This document shows positions 32,209 to 43,188 of a stretch of 64,000 bases of DNA, in pieces. The stretch lies in NCBI GenBank assembly GCA_002794785.1, contig NBBA01000021.1, forward strand, positions 248,001 to 312,000. Reading direction: 5' to 3'. The position numbers and the translations under genes were made by a program. This DNA comes from Coniferiporia sulphurascens. Lineage: Eukaryota; Basidiomycota; Agaricomycetes; Hymenochaetales; Hymenochaetaceae. The notes under the pieces are model-generated. The model saw only the letters and a list, made by a program, of their open reading frames with translations. It was not told where the DNA came from and searched no databases. Numbering within the stretch: position 1 is the stretch's first letter; every line of letters starts with the position of its first letter.

Positions 32209-33864
32209 TCAAGCCTCGTCCCGGAAGGGCTCAGGGAAGCCCAATTGCATCACCTGCGACCTCAGCATGAGTGCACGCTCCTTCCACATCTCCTTCTCCT
32301 TTCGCTCTCCCTCAATCTTCTCCTCTAGCTGCCGCTGATACTCGAGCTTACGCATGCGGCTTCGACGCGCAGCGAGTGTGTTCTGTCGACGCTTTGCAGC
32401 AATCGCTTCAGCCTCGGTCATCGTCGGAGGTGGAACGTCGTCATCACCCTCTCCATCGAGTTCATCCTCCTCGTCTCCGAATGCGGTTGAACGCGCGCGC
32501 TTACGAGCAAAGACGGCAGGGATTTCCTTGCGCGAAGTAGTTGACGGCATGACGTAGGTGCGCGGCTGTGTCGGAGCATCGAGCGGAACGAGTGCCTCGG
32601 GAGTGATGTTCTTGCGCGTTCCGGTTGGAACCTTGCCCTTGCTGCGTGGAGCGTAGGAGGGAGGTACCGACGAGTCGACGACAGCGGGCGAAGTCTGAGT
32701 CGAGAGTGGGTCGAGCGCTGGGGATGAGGGCGACATCGTCAAAAGCCCATCGAGTGCCGGCGTCGAGAGAAGAGACGAGTTGGACGGAATAGACGAGATC
32801 GTCATCTTTGACACATCGATCGCCGGCTCGTTGTACGAGATCGTCTGCGAGAAGAGCGGTAAATCTTGGAAAGCGATGTCCGTAGAGTTTCCGTCAGCGA
32901 CGACGGGGGACGTAAAGAAATCGTCCATAGCCATTCCGTGGACCGGCGTCTCAAGAAGGCCTTCATAAGGCGACTCATCATCCATAAGCGGCGACGTTAG
33001 GAATTCATTGAATTCGTTCCACGGGGAGGCGAACTCGTTGCCTATTGATCCAGCCTCCGAGTCAGCCAACCCATTAGCGGCAAGTAGAACACAGAAGGGC
33101 TTACCGAACACCACCGAGGTGATGCTCTGAGCCGCCTCCTCCGCAGAGGGCTCCAACGCATAAGGAGCCATCGCCGGAGACTGGGTTACCGCATTCGCGG
33201 CATTGTTCTCATCGGGCTTGTTAGATAACATATTCATGTACCCCGACATTAAGTTTTGGAAAAAGTTGGCGGCGTCCGGGTTCGAAGTGGACGGAATGGG
33301 TTCAGATGGGGTTGCGACGCTCCCGTTGAAGCGAGGAACTGGAGGCTTGTAATTGTTGTTGGTGTTATTGAGACTAGGTGTAGGCGGGAGTTTAGTAGGA
33401 ATGCCATAGTGTGCCGCGAGTTTCGTGGTGGTACCAAAGACGGGAGGTGACGTCCGAAGACGGGAAGTTGAATTTATCGAGCCATGTTGGTCGAAGTTTG
33501 TTGAAGAACTTGGGAGCGAGCTCTCAAGGGGATAACGGCGGTGTTGCACATCTTGGTAGAAGGGCGACGACGTGGGAGGGTGCGGACGGGAAATAGCGCT
33601 TAGTTGAGGGAAAACATCTTGACCTGAGTTGGTATTGAAGTTGTTCCGAACTGGCTGAATGACGAAGGAGTTCGCGTGCGGCGAATAAGGGTGGGGCCGG
33701 GACCTCAAGGTGGCCTGCGGCGAGGTTGTCTGTGGACTGGGAGACGCCCAAGGCGGGATCAGTACATCTTGTCGAGGCATTTGCGCGTCAACGTCATCGA
33801 TGTGCTCCTCCGATCTGGAGGCACGGGCCTCGGTAATGTGCAAGAGAGACGGCGAATAAGACAT
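32209..33864 (-). CDS. Gcn4/Cpc1-like bZIP transcription factor
   Basis: Likely the activator of general amino-acid control, binding TGACTCA sites. The C-terminus has a basic region NTLAARRSRMRKLEYQRQLE (N-x7-R as required for bZIP) and a short leucine zipper (LEYQRQL, KERALML, SQVMQLG) ending four residues before the acidic terminus. The NTLAARRSR form is that of Gcn4/Cpc1. Upstream are Ser/Pro/Asn-rich segments and acidic-hydrophobic patches that look like activation domains (SPWNEFNEFLTSPLMDDESP, MAMDDFFTSPVV). A 63-nt intron (33104-33042, GTAAGC...CTGACT...ATAG) should be removed, giving 530 residues; because 63 is divisible by three and contains no stop, retention would also give a protein. 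The ATG at 33864 is the first ATG; none occurs on this strand for about 400 bp upstream. Confidence 0.9.
   Translation of the reverse strand: MSYSPSLLHITEARASRSEEHIDDVDAQMPRQDVLIPPWASPSPQTTSPQATLRSRPHPYSPHANSFVIQPVRNNFNTNSGQDVFPQLSAISRPHPPTSSPFYQDVQHRRYPLESSLPSSSTNFDQHGSINSTSRLRTSPPVFGTTTKLAAHYGIPTKLPPTPSLNNTNNNYKPPVPRFNGSVATPSEPIPSTSNPDAANFFQNLMSGYMNMLSNKPDENNAANAVTQSPAMAPYALEPSAEEAAQSITSVVFGKPFCVLLAANGLADSEAGSIGNEFASPWNEFNEFLTSPLMDDESPYEGLLETPVHGMAMDDFFTSPVVADGNSTDIAFQDLPLFSQTISYNEPAIDVSKMTISSIPSNSSLLSTPALDGLLTMSPSSPALDPLSTQTSPAVVDSSVPPSYAPRSKGKVPTGTRKNITPEALVPLDAPTQPRTYVMPSTTSRKEIPAVFARKRARSTAFGDEEDELDGEGDDDVPPPTMTEAEAIAAKRRQNTLAARRSRMRKLEYQRQLEEKIEGERKEKEMWKERALMLRSQVMQLGFPEPFRDEA
33042..33104 (-). 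other. in-frame 63-nt intron in the bZIP gene
   Basis: Donor GTAAGC, branch-like CTGACT and acceptor ATAG are all present, and splicing joins VVFG to NEFASPWNEF. The unspliced form stays open and inserts 21 residues just before the acidic patch. Confidence 0.75.
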
Positions 33865-34055
33865 GATTACGTCCGATATGCGCTCAGCAAGTAATTGCGT
33901 AGCAAGTTTGAATAGAGAAATAGAAAAGAAACGGCCGTCTGATCTCAATAACAGGGCAGTGATGTGCGCCGATTTTTGGACTAAACAGACACGAGCACGA
34001 GACTTTGGAGGAAATGCACAGAGATGACGTGACGCAAAAAGAAACTTGGTATATG

Positions 34056-34062
34056 TGACTCA
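34056..34062. promoter_or_regulatory. TGACTCA (Gcn4-type) site
   Basis: Perfect palindromic Gcn4/AP-1 site about 190 bp upstream of the bZIP gene's ATG. Suggests autoregulation. Confidence 0.55.
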
Positions 34063-34164
34063 CAGGTGCTGGAAGCTTGCTGGCGACGCCGCGGACTAGA
34101 AAGGTCCGGGAGTCAGAGAGGGATGATCGTGGTTGGGAGGAGGGATGTAGCGAGAGGCGGGACC

Positions 34165-34171
34165 TGACTCA
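34165..34171. promoter_or_regulatory. TGACTCA site next to a TATA box
   Basis: A second perfect TGACTCA, about 300 bp upstream of the bZIP ATG, seven bases from GTATAAA on the minus strand (34178-34184). Confidence 0.55.
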
Positions 34172-34184
34172 GTCAGCTTTATAC

Positions 34185-36598
34185 AACCCTCGCCCCGATT
34201 CAAGCTCAGAGGCGCCCGTTCCTATCAAACCGCGGGTTCCCACGCGCAGTTTTTCGAGCACAGCCACGCCAGCGGCCACGATCAAATGGTAAGACTTGAT
34301 CTAACTGCGCCGCTGGAACTCCCCGTCCGTCGTCCTTCCCTTCCACTTTCTACTATTCCCTTGTGCTGCGACTGTGCTGCGCCGCTGCAAGGACGAGCTG
34401 CGGGGGCGCAAGGAACGTGGGCCATAAGGAGAGGGTCGAGAGCCGGGAGCGAGTCCACGCGGTTCGCGATGACTCGATACGATTATGCCGGCCCCGGGGA
34501 CAACAGCTGATCGACTATCGGCTGACAAACACTCCAATTGGTCCGGTCCCTGTCCGCCTCCTCCCACGCTCCACCGCCTCGCCGCGTCGTGGGGGCGCAT
34601 GCTGTGTCCCGCCCTCCCTTTTCCGGCTCCCTCAGACGCCGCCCCACCGCCGTCCCCGCCAATCAGCACACCGTGCCTGGGCACGACCCGCGCTCGCACA
34701 GCCTGCCGCTACTGGAACGTTGCGGAACGCCCTGGAACAGCATACGTCTCCCCTCCCCGGCCCGCCCATCAAAATGATAGGTATGTGCCCACAGCCCCAG
34801 CGGCCAGGTAGCCCCCATCGGCCTATTACATTACGCCGTCGGGCAAACCGCGACCACGTCTCGTCCCGACAAGCTCCGGTGTTCTTACGCCGTGTACGCG
34901 TAGTGCGCCACGTCGGTCTTTAGACGCTTCGGAACGAGCCGTGGGTTCAACGTCATCGGAATATCAACGGAGTGGCCAACTCTCGGCGAGTCTATTCGCT
35001 GTTCGAATGATCGCAGTTACGGGTCCACGCGGGTCCACCTACCATCCACGAACACACGAAGCCTGAGGGCCAATGGCAGCCCATACGAACGCCACCCGTC
35101 CACAGCGGGCCCTGCGCCCAGCTTCATATTCTAACTTGCAAATCACCTTCGTAAGCCCGCCTTCTCTCTCTCCCATTCACTCTCCCGACGAGGACGGCGA
35201 AGGCGGCTCTAAACTGTACATTCCGTGACAGCCGGCCCGCAGTACTTACGCTCGGATCGCGCGGACTAATATTCAAATGTACTCGGGAGATCAACAAAAG
35301 ACTTACGCGTACTCTGGCACTAACGCCAACGCCCAGTTACATACGTAAGTAAGCGACGCGCGGTCCCCGAAGCTCAAGCTAGCAACTGTATTTCCCCGTG
35401 GGCCCGTGCATGTCAAAAAAAGGGCAGAAGGCACATGTAATAAAGCTTACGAAACCCGCCCGCCTCCCGAAGGGGCTGATTAACACCGGTGATTTCTTTT
35501 GAGAGCGGCTTACTATGTACACTGGTTGCTTACGTCCTTGAACATTTTATCAGAAGAAGCCCTCGGGACGAGGATGAGGACCCTAAGCCTTTGGCTGTAC
35601 TTTGTGCCTCCCCGTATACCTTGATGCAGAACCAGCCTTGTAACAGCAACCCAACTCGCTATCGCTCACGATGGCATCGCCCTTCAGCGTCGTCCCACTT
35701 TACTCCGAGCGAGGCGGACGCGTCACGCGTCGGCTGACTACCCAAAGTTGGTATTTATTTTATTTTATTCTAAGACGCACTGGTTTTTCATGACACTAGT
35801 ACTGGTACTAGTAGTGCCATGATGTCAAAGATGCATTTGTTATACGTACGCCTTCCCTGGCTGTACTAATACCAATGCCCAGGTCAACCCTTGATTCCCC
35901 TGCCCCGGCCGACGTTGAGGTTTTTTTTAACACACACGGTGTAATTTCAAAATACATTTGTTATTAGTGTCTTTCTCGTAACACCAGTACTGCCCCGCAC
36001 CTCCACCCCCTTGTTGTATGAGCGCCCGGACCCTGAACCGGAGCGCTCGAAGTCCAGGGTTCTCGGACAGATGGGCAAAGCGCCAACGTCCCGGTAACGC
36101 TACTGATCGCCGGTTACAACGTCTTGCGACGGGCGCTTAATGGCCGGCGCCTTATTGAATGTGTAAGCTACTAGTACTGTACAGTACCCCGGTAACGTCA
36201 CTGCAGTGATCGCCGGGTCCAACGTCGCGCCCTTGCAGCGCGCGCTTAATTGAGCCGCTCGCCTTCCTTGGATGTGTATTAGTATATCCGGTGTGGGCGC
36301 TCCGGGACTCTTGAAATGAAATATAAGCGCCCACACTCGCGCCCGGGAAGCGGGTTTCCCTTTTTTTAATGTGTGCTTGCTGTGCTCAGGCGGCTGCCCT
36401 TGGGGACGAGGGACGAATGTCAGGGTATATACCGGTTCAGTCATGTTTTTTTTTGGTTAGACGGGTCCTTCCTTTTGGCGTCTGGACTTTGTGTCGCAGT
36501 GTTCGCAATTTCCGTAATTTCAAGTTCCACCCGCCACTTTTAATGTGAGTATACAATACATCACGTACTTGCCCTATTGGTCACAAGCCTGAGTCTTA
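34185..36598. other. gene-poor region with short repeats
   Basis: No full gene is supported. A possible small first exon at 35277-35341 (ATGTACTCGGGAGATCAACA..., followed by GTAAGTAAG) would encode MYSGDQQKTYAYSGTNANAQ; a diverged version of its end (GTACTAATACCAATGCCCAG) recurs near 35863. There is a short palindrome at about 35804-35827 (CACTAGTACTGGTACTAGTAGTG) and two diverged tandem units near 36090-36290, listed separately. Confidence 0.4.
36090..36290. repeat. two diverged ~95-100-bp tandem units
   Basis: 36090-36177 and 36189-36290 share the order CCGGTAACG, CTGATCGCCGG/GTGATCGCCGG, CAACGTC, GCGCTTAAT, GAATGTGTAAG/GGATGTGTATTAG. The motif CCGGTAAC...GATCGCCGG can pair with itself. 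Confidence 0.6.
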
Positions 36599-37283
36599 TT
36601 ATCGTGTAACCCCCCCTGTTGCAAATTTATGATAATTTTTCTCCTACTGACGCTAACACTCCCTTTAATCTTTTTTATAAATTCTTGTATGGTACAGTTT
36701 CGCACCATCTGTGGAGTTTTTCGCAGCGGATTTTAGTTTCGCAGGCGTCGGGAGGCCGGGCCCGGGGCGAATGTGCCTGCCTGTCTGTCCCTCAGTCCGT
36801 TTTTGCTTCATACGATCAATGTTCACGATATTATTTAGACTCTGGTTGAAAACTTCTGCTTGGAGGACTTTTTCGCTTGTAGTGTTGATCAGGAGGAAAC
36901 TTGTTAACTGAGATCGAAAAAGAGTGCAATATTAATGACGGATGCATTCTGTCACCGTTTGGCACTCTTCAGACATTCTGCTCTCTCTCTATACACCACA
37001 ATATTTTATTCTATCCGGAATAACTTAACGGTACACCCTAGCATGTAACAGAAATCTTCTTGAAGAAGAAAAAAACGTTTAGAAATCTATTAATTGTGCA
37101 AGCCGGTAGCCTCACAAAAGCTCTTCTTGCTTGCAGAACAAGTACTTTGATGGTGGCTTCATAACAACACGATATTTTGTCATGCCGCTTTTTGATAGGT
37201 CGTTTGACATCCACGTGAATAATTCCAGCTGTGATCTAGTTGTGTGAAAGAATCACAATTTGGCAAGTGGGATCATACGATAG
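36599..37283. mobile_element. TIR element copy B (685 bp)
   Basis: Starts TTATCGTGTAACCCCCCCTG and ends GGATCATACGATAG, diverged versions of the copy A termini; TA precedes and TT follows. Internal words are shared with copies A and C (GCATTCTGTCACC, CTCTCTATACACCACAAT, CGGAATAAC). No coding capacity. Confidence 0.78.
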
Positions 37284-39409
37284 TTACCTTACATGAGACC
37301 AGCCTTCCTATTATGGCTGTCGACGACACGACACGACACATGTCCCTCCGACCCGAAAACACGCCCTGACCAAAGACACGACAAAAACTGACATCCCGAT
37401 ACACATTCCGATACGCCTCCTGTCTCTTACACCCTAACACTTGGATGCAAAAGAATGACTTGATGAAGAGAGGTTCGTTAACGCCTGCGGAGCAGCTTTG
37501 GGAATGAGCCTCCTGCCAGCCACATCCCGCGCCAATATCAAGTCTCAAACACCACTCCGGCGCACCACCGTGGCTCTCAGGTTGCGCCGCAGCTATGAGC
37601 CCGCCGACGAAGGATCAATCACTGCGGCGATACCGATTGTTCCAGTGCTCTGCATTGTTCGTCCATCGAAACGACTCGGAGACGATCTGAGGCGAGTTTG
37701 TGCCTTTCTCCTGAAACCCTAGACTGGGAGCTTGCTTCGTGAAACTAGTAGACTTCTAGTTCGGCTTGAGCCTCCCCACTGCCAGTGCCTCAGGCTGTGG
37801 GACACTGATGGCGCCTGAGGATCGCAGCAATGTGGGATATCTTGATCTAATGATGTACACGGGTTCAATATCTGGAAAATGAAACATAGAGATTCTAGCT
37901 ACCCATACAGGCCCGAGGGCATAGCTAGGCTATTCTCATTTGGAACTAACTTATGGTAGAGACAAAACAGGCTAGGTTCACATAATACGGTTAGTGGCCA
38001 GGGAAATACTGTATGGACAATGTCCTTAAAAGGAGGGTTTCTTTTGTATTCCTAATGTGCTGATAGTAATGATCGTCTGTTTTTCTCTTTATGACATACA
38101 GGAATTCTATTGTATCCGTTCAAGTTGTACTTGGAGGGGATTATGGACACAATAGAACGAACAGGAGCCCTTACAATGGTCCTCTGCACACCAGCCAACT
38201 TGAGATATTTGTATTTTTGGTTCATTAAACATCGTAATGGTGAGCTAGTTCTGGGTGTGAATATTGCCTTGATCGAATATTAATTTTGGTTCAGAGAAGA
38301 CCAGCCACACCCTCTTCGACTTGAGCTGGTATGACTCAGGCTCAGGCTTTCCTCACGCGTCAATAGTCTGTATATGTCAGTCCAAAGGCGTAGCAGTAAT
38401 AGGTCCTTGTATCCTATGCCTGATGTAACGATCGATGTGCCGGTTGTACCGGTGCTCCCGACTCATCGCTCGACCCTGGCAAGATCAGTACCGCCGGCTG
38501 GATGTGTTTCGGAGAAAATCTGCGGAAAGGCTATCACATTTTTTTGGATGGTCACCAAACAAGGCCGTATGTCCTATAGGAAATTTTCAAGGCATGCGCG
38601 AAAGGGATGATCGTAGCTTATATAGCACTTAGTCGTTGACATAACGGAGAAGGCAGTGATCTTGAGATCTCAATATGGGATTCTGTGCACAGCCTTTACA
38701 TATTGTCATACCAGAAACCTTATTTCAGCTTGGGCGACTTCCGTAAAAGGAAATGTGGCTATTCTGGCATAAACACGTATTCGGCGGAACGCATTAATAT
38801 TGCGAGTCCATCCCCCGTACACTGGTGATCTATGCGTCCGATAGCCGCTTTTGAACGAAGACCTCCCGCCGTATTCCAATCAGGCTTTTCTATGTTGAAT
38901 CCGCTTTAAGACCCTTTACAAAAAGGAGACAGGCACCTAGAGACGATATCCAAATAACTCCTATATTCAAATTCGGTGATTTCAAGGCGTATATGGCGGT
39001 CCTAGTCGTGACAGGTCCGAGAGCACTAATTCTTAGCTGATAGAAGGAATGTTATCATCTCGGCGTGACCGTATGATCTTATCATTATCACAGCCGTACT
39101 TTATCAATTCCAATTTCTAAACCACGTCGACCACGTTTTACCGAGCCACCATTACGTCATATAAGACCGCAAGAGACGGGCCTTTAACCGTAAAGGCAAT
39201 TTTCGGACGCGGCTATGTTAGCTTGCACAGACACATTTTGACGAAGTGTCGATTTGGACAAGCTGCGTGGCCGCGTGTTGGATAAATCGAGTTCGAGTTG
39301 AAGAGCGAGCAGAACACGTATAAGGGCTCGACCTCTTCGGAGTCAATATTTAGCATGTCTATTCATTAAATCTATTTGAAAAATACTCTAAGATTTTGTT
39401 CCATGGCCG
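37284..39409. other. gene-poor region, nothing recognised
   Basis: Only short frames without splice support. Base composition and word usage look like decayed repeats, but no second copy is in the window. The part nearest 39400 includes the PET8 3' UTR. Confidence 0.45.
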
Positions 39410-40570
39410 TTAGTCCTGGTCACGAGGACGATCTTCCGCCCCCATCAGGCCTTGAATTGTCCATTCGTATGCCCCCAAGAAGACCGCTCCCCCGGCTGAT
39501 ATCCAAAGAGTGCGCGGAACTACACCCGCAAAGAGTGCTTTAATGCCTTCGTTTGCATAGATACCCTTGAACCGAGCGGCGATGCTCAGGACACGCCCGT
39601 CTGACAGTTTCTGTTAAAAGAGATCAATTGGATGTCACGCAAATCCCATGCCCTGTGACCAAAACTTACCCGTTGATCAAGCATTGTACGCGTTTTAAGG
39701 ACGTCTAAGGGCGTAGTAAGCGCCGCTGCTACACCGCCGGCTACGCTGCCACATAGAGCTGCTTCGTGTGCTCCGAGCGTCCGACGATTGAGAGCACGTG
39801 CCAGCCGGAGCTTCAAGAACTCGTACAGCGGAAATTGTAGGGACGTGAACGGGATCTAACGGAATAATCATCGTATTGAGAACTAGGGTGATCTGACGGT
39901 AAATATGCGTGTGACGCTAGACGCACCTCGCGCATTATAGTCGACCCGAATCCACGGTAAAAACCCGCCAGCCCGTCATGTGCTAGTACAGTACGGGCTG
40001 CTGTAAGCGAAGGCCGGGAGGATGAGCCGCTGCCTGATGTCTGCGCTCTGCTCTTCACCACCTCTGTGGGGACGCGTATTAAACACGCGGCCTAACGGCC
40101 TGGGTTTGGATAAATCGGAGCAAGAGCGGAAGCGGGCAGGGAAAACGCACGACTTCGGCCACGGAAGCAGAGACCATGTGATTCAGCGATGCATGGTTCT
40201 CGCGCAGGGGTGATATGCGCTTCAGGGTATCGTACGTAGAAAAAAATACCGCAGCTAGAAATTTGGGGAAAGAAATGATAAAGATCGTCCGATTTTAATG
40301 GCTTTGAGGAACAAACCTCCAGGTGCACTTCCAATAACCACGCTCCCTACACCTTTATATATTCCCCTGAATCCACCAGCATTAAAGAAGCCCTGCGCGG
40401 CCTGAAGTCGTGTTTTCACCGTGTCAAGAGGGTAGAAAAGAAGGTCCACTGATGTGCCTGCCGCACCCCCTGCCTGTCGAATAATAAGTACACCAGATTT
40501 CAGATATCGAAATTGAGAAGAAACGCACGATAAGAGACTGGCCAAAGCTCGGTGATGAGCTATTCCCCAT
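39410..40570 (-). CDS. PET8: mitochondrial S-adenosylmethionine carrier (Pet8/SAMC)
   Basis: Imports S-adenosylmethionine into the mitochondrial matrix in exchange for S-adenosylhomocysteine, supplying matrix methylations, biotin and lipoate synthesis. Six exons (40570-40529, 40473-40317, 40254-40151, 40091-39927, 39855-39670, 39610-39410) sum to 855 nt, 284 residues, in frame and close to the usual family size. The three SLC25 repeats each carry the carrier signature: [16 protein letters not shown] and [11 protein letters not shown]-carrier features are [38 protein letters not shown] and [20 protein letters not shown]. The ATG at 40570 opens [20 protein letters not shown] with the first membrane helix directly after. 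It is divergent from the RING gene. Confidence 0.95.
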
Positions 40571-40752
40571 TGCACGCGGGCTGTCAGAAGACAATTAAGT
40601 CAAACGAAAGAATGGAGGAATCGCTGCTGGCAGGGCTGTAAAGCAGCTATCTGCATGACTGTGACGCCGTGACGCACATTAGGAGACGGCCGATCTCAAC
40701 GTCCTCTCATCTGGAGACGACGCGTAGGGAACGACTAGCACGACTTTTTCTT
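40571..40752. promoter_or_regulatory. bidirectional promoter of PET8 and the RING gene
   Basis: Only 182 bp separate the two start codons on opposite strands, so both promoters and 5' leaders must lie here. It contains CRE-like TGACGCCGTGACGCA (about 40662-40676). No clear TATA box. Confidence 0.6.
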
Positions 40753-42383
40753 ATGACCACCACCACCACAATTCTTCTTATCACGTCCCTTGCTTTCCTT
40801 TCCGCCGTCGACAGTGGTACTGTCCCCTCAGTATACGCGCATTCGGGGAACAATCCTACGCTCGGAAACTGGCTCCGCCGCGTAAGCACCGCCAGTGCAG
40901 ATGGAAGCTGGTTATGGGGATGGGCGTGGGGCGTAGATAACACGGTATCTATCGTAGACCGTTCGCCTCCCGTAAGCTTCACGTCTAGGCCTGCGTCATT
41001 TGGTCGCATATTAGAGGATGCAATCATGGGCTACGGGATACCGATGAACGCCTTCACCGTACAATGCAGCGATGAAGATTCGTTGGAAGAAGATGCGGAC
41101 GAAAATCTCGGGTGCCCAAAGCTCTGTCCTGCAAGTGCGCATATGCCGGAACCATCGGAGTCATGGATAGCTATTGTGCAGCGCGGCAAGTGCTCGTTTG
41201 TGGACAAGGTGCGAAACACGTCATTAGCACAAACTGCTTGTTGATAGTGAGACAGGTGCGAGAGGCACAAAGATTCGGCGCCAAGGCTGTCGTCGTCGGT
41301 GGTGATGTCCCAGACAAGAGCGGAAATCCCGATGCACTTGTAACTATGTACAGTCAGAGTATGTCTCAATTTCCAGATTATTGCCATTATATTTGTTTCT
41401 GATTGTACATGCCTCGCAGGTGACTCCTCGGATGTCAAGATACCCTCTACTTATATAAAATATTCCGACTACAAACACCTTACGGACCTGATTGCATCGT
41501 CAAATACTTCTACTTCTGGTATAAAAACTGTTTCACTGCAAATCACAACCGATTATGCCTCCTGGGAGTGGTATTCGTATGTGATATATGTTCTTATACG
41601 CATTAAAAAATCCTTACATAACATAAATAGGCCAATTTTGACATTCATAATTCTTCTTATGCTCCCCTCCGCGCTAACTCTCGCCACATTGCTCATTCAT
41701 CGTTTCCGGGCGGCTCGCGCTGAACGGCGCGAGCGCGCCCCCGAGGATGTCGTCAATCAACTCCCCTGGCGCGTATGGACGGGTACGGGCTGGGAAAAAC
41801 ACCGCGGACCTGTGCCACCTCGGCCAGAAAGTCGGAGCGCGAAATCCGATGCGGACTTGGAGCGCGGTGATGCAGACGCCGAATTCGAGACGCAGCAGTT
41901 ACAGTGCCCACCGTCGACCTCACAGGACGATACGGATGCGGAGTCCGTGCACCCTCCTTGGTTCGATGCACAGACGGAATGTGCCATCTGTTTAAACGAC
42001 TTTGTTAAGGGTGATCGTGTGCGTGTGCTGCCGTGCAAGCACATATTTCATCTCGACGAGGTAGACGAGTGGTTGATTCATCGGAAGAAGCTTGTGCGTC
42101 GTGAACGTTCTGACTATCCTTGTCCTGCGACTAATGTATGCTTCCATATTTTCAGTGTCCCGTCTGTAAAGCGGATGTGACCCAACCCGCTGTCCCATAT
42201 ACCCACAACGCCCACACGTCGGACCCTGTCACTTCTAACCCTGCAACCGAAAGGACACCCCTTCTAGCGCAGCAGCACACGGACAGCGTAAATAGTGACT
42301 CTTCGGGGCCTAATGACCCAAGTCTTTCTCAAGACCCTGTTCCAGATCCAGATCCAAGTCAGCTGGTCGAGGAAAGACGATGA
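40753..42383 (+). CDS. PA-TM-RING ubiquitin ligase
   Basis: A membrane-anchored RING-H2 E3 ligase of endomembranes, of the PA-TM-RING type. Five exons (40753-41208, 41256-41358, 41420-41576, 41631-42093, 42156-42383) sum to 1,407 nt, 468 residues. Order: signal peptide ([19 protein letters not shown]), a protease-associated lumenal domain ([30 protein letters not shown]), one membrane segment ([20 protein letters not shown]), a basic juxtamembrane stretch, an acidic spacer, and the RING-H2 finger: [24 protein letters not shown], then after the last intron CPVC. All eight zinc ligands are present. The tail is Ser/Asp/Pro-rich and has ERTPLL, a possible dileucine sorting signal. The start ATG is the first in frame and opens the signal peptide. 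Confidence 0.94.
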
Positions 42384-43105
42384 TAACTTGACTCGACGAT
42401 TGTTTTGTTTTGCTATTGAGATTTGTACACTATTGACTCAACACTCCTCATGCAACATGTTTTGGTTTTGTCATGCCCGATACGATCCGGCTCTAAATCC
42501 TAATTTACGCCGATCAGTGGTGGCTCGTGTAGGTAAAGTTTTGCCCTATCGGTTTTCACCTCTACATTCAGCTGGGCAGTGATTTTCGAAGCAGCATTCC
42601 GCCCTGATCGCCTTTGTTTTGCCCAACCAACAAACGCATACGACACACGCTTACAGCCCAGATCAAGTGACGATACTACTGTGTTCAGCCTCTCATAAAA
42701 GTAGTGTTCGGCTTGCGGGTCGAAATTCTGCTCTTTGTAACTAATTAGATTGGCTATACCAAGTCGTCGTGACCCGATTGCTTACGGCGCAGTGGCACAA
42801 GCAGTGCCGGCAGCATAACCGGTGTCACGGTTTGTGTAGGCTATTGACAAGTTAAAAAATAGAATCCCTCAATTTGGTCAATACAAACTCGGAAATCTTC
42901 GGCGAAAAGTACGCGGGGTGATGTTTGCTGTTCTCCGAAGTGATGGATTGACGCTCGCGGACCTTTTATAACATGATTCAGTACTATTACCTCAAGTGGT
43001 CTCACGACTATACTTCGTGATTTGATTACCAATCTCCGATTCAAGTCCACCGCTAAATTTTGCACAGCACATGTAGTACTACGCCATGCACTGCATGAAG
43101 TGACA
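42384..43105. other. intergenic, 5' region of the small four-exon gene
   Basis: No gene supported. The downstream part leads to the TATA box at 43106. Confidence 0.5.
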
Positions 43106-43113
43106 TATATAAA
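43106..43113 (+). promoter_or_regulatory. TATA box of the small four-exon gene
   Basis: TATATAAA, 75 bp upstream of the ATG at 43189, the spacing expected for TATA, initiation and a short leader. Confidence 0.6.
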
Positions 43114-43188
43114 GGTTGGGACGGATGCTCAAACGATCACCCTCACAATACGTTCTCCCAAGACATTCCAATACTTTGTCTTGCTAAT

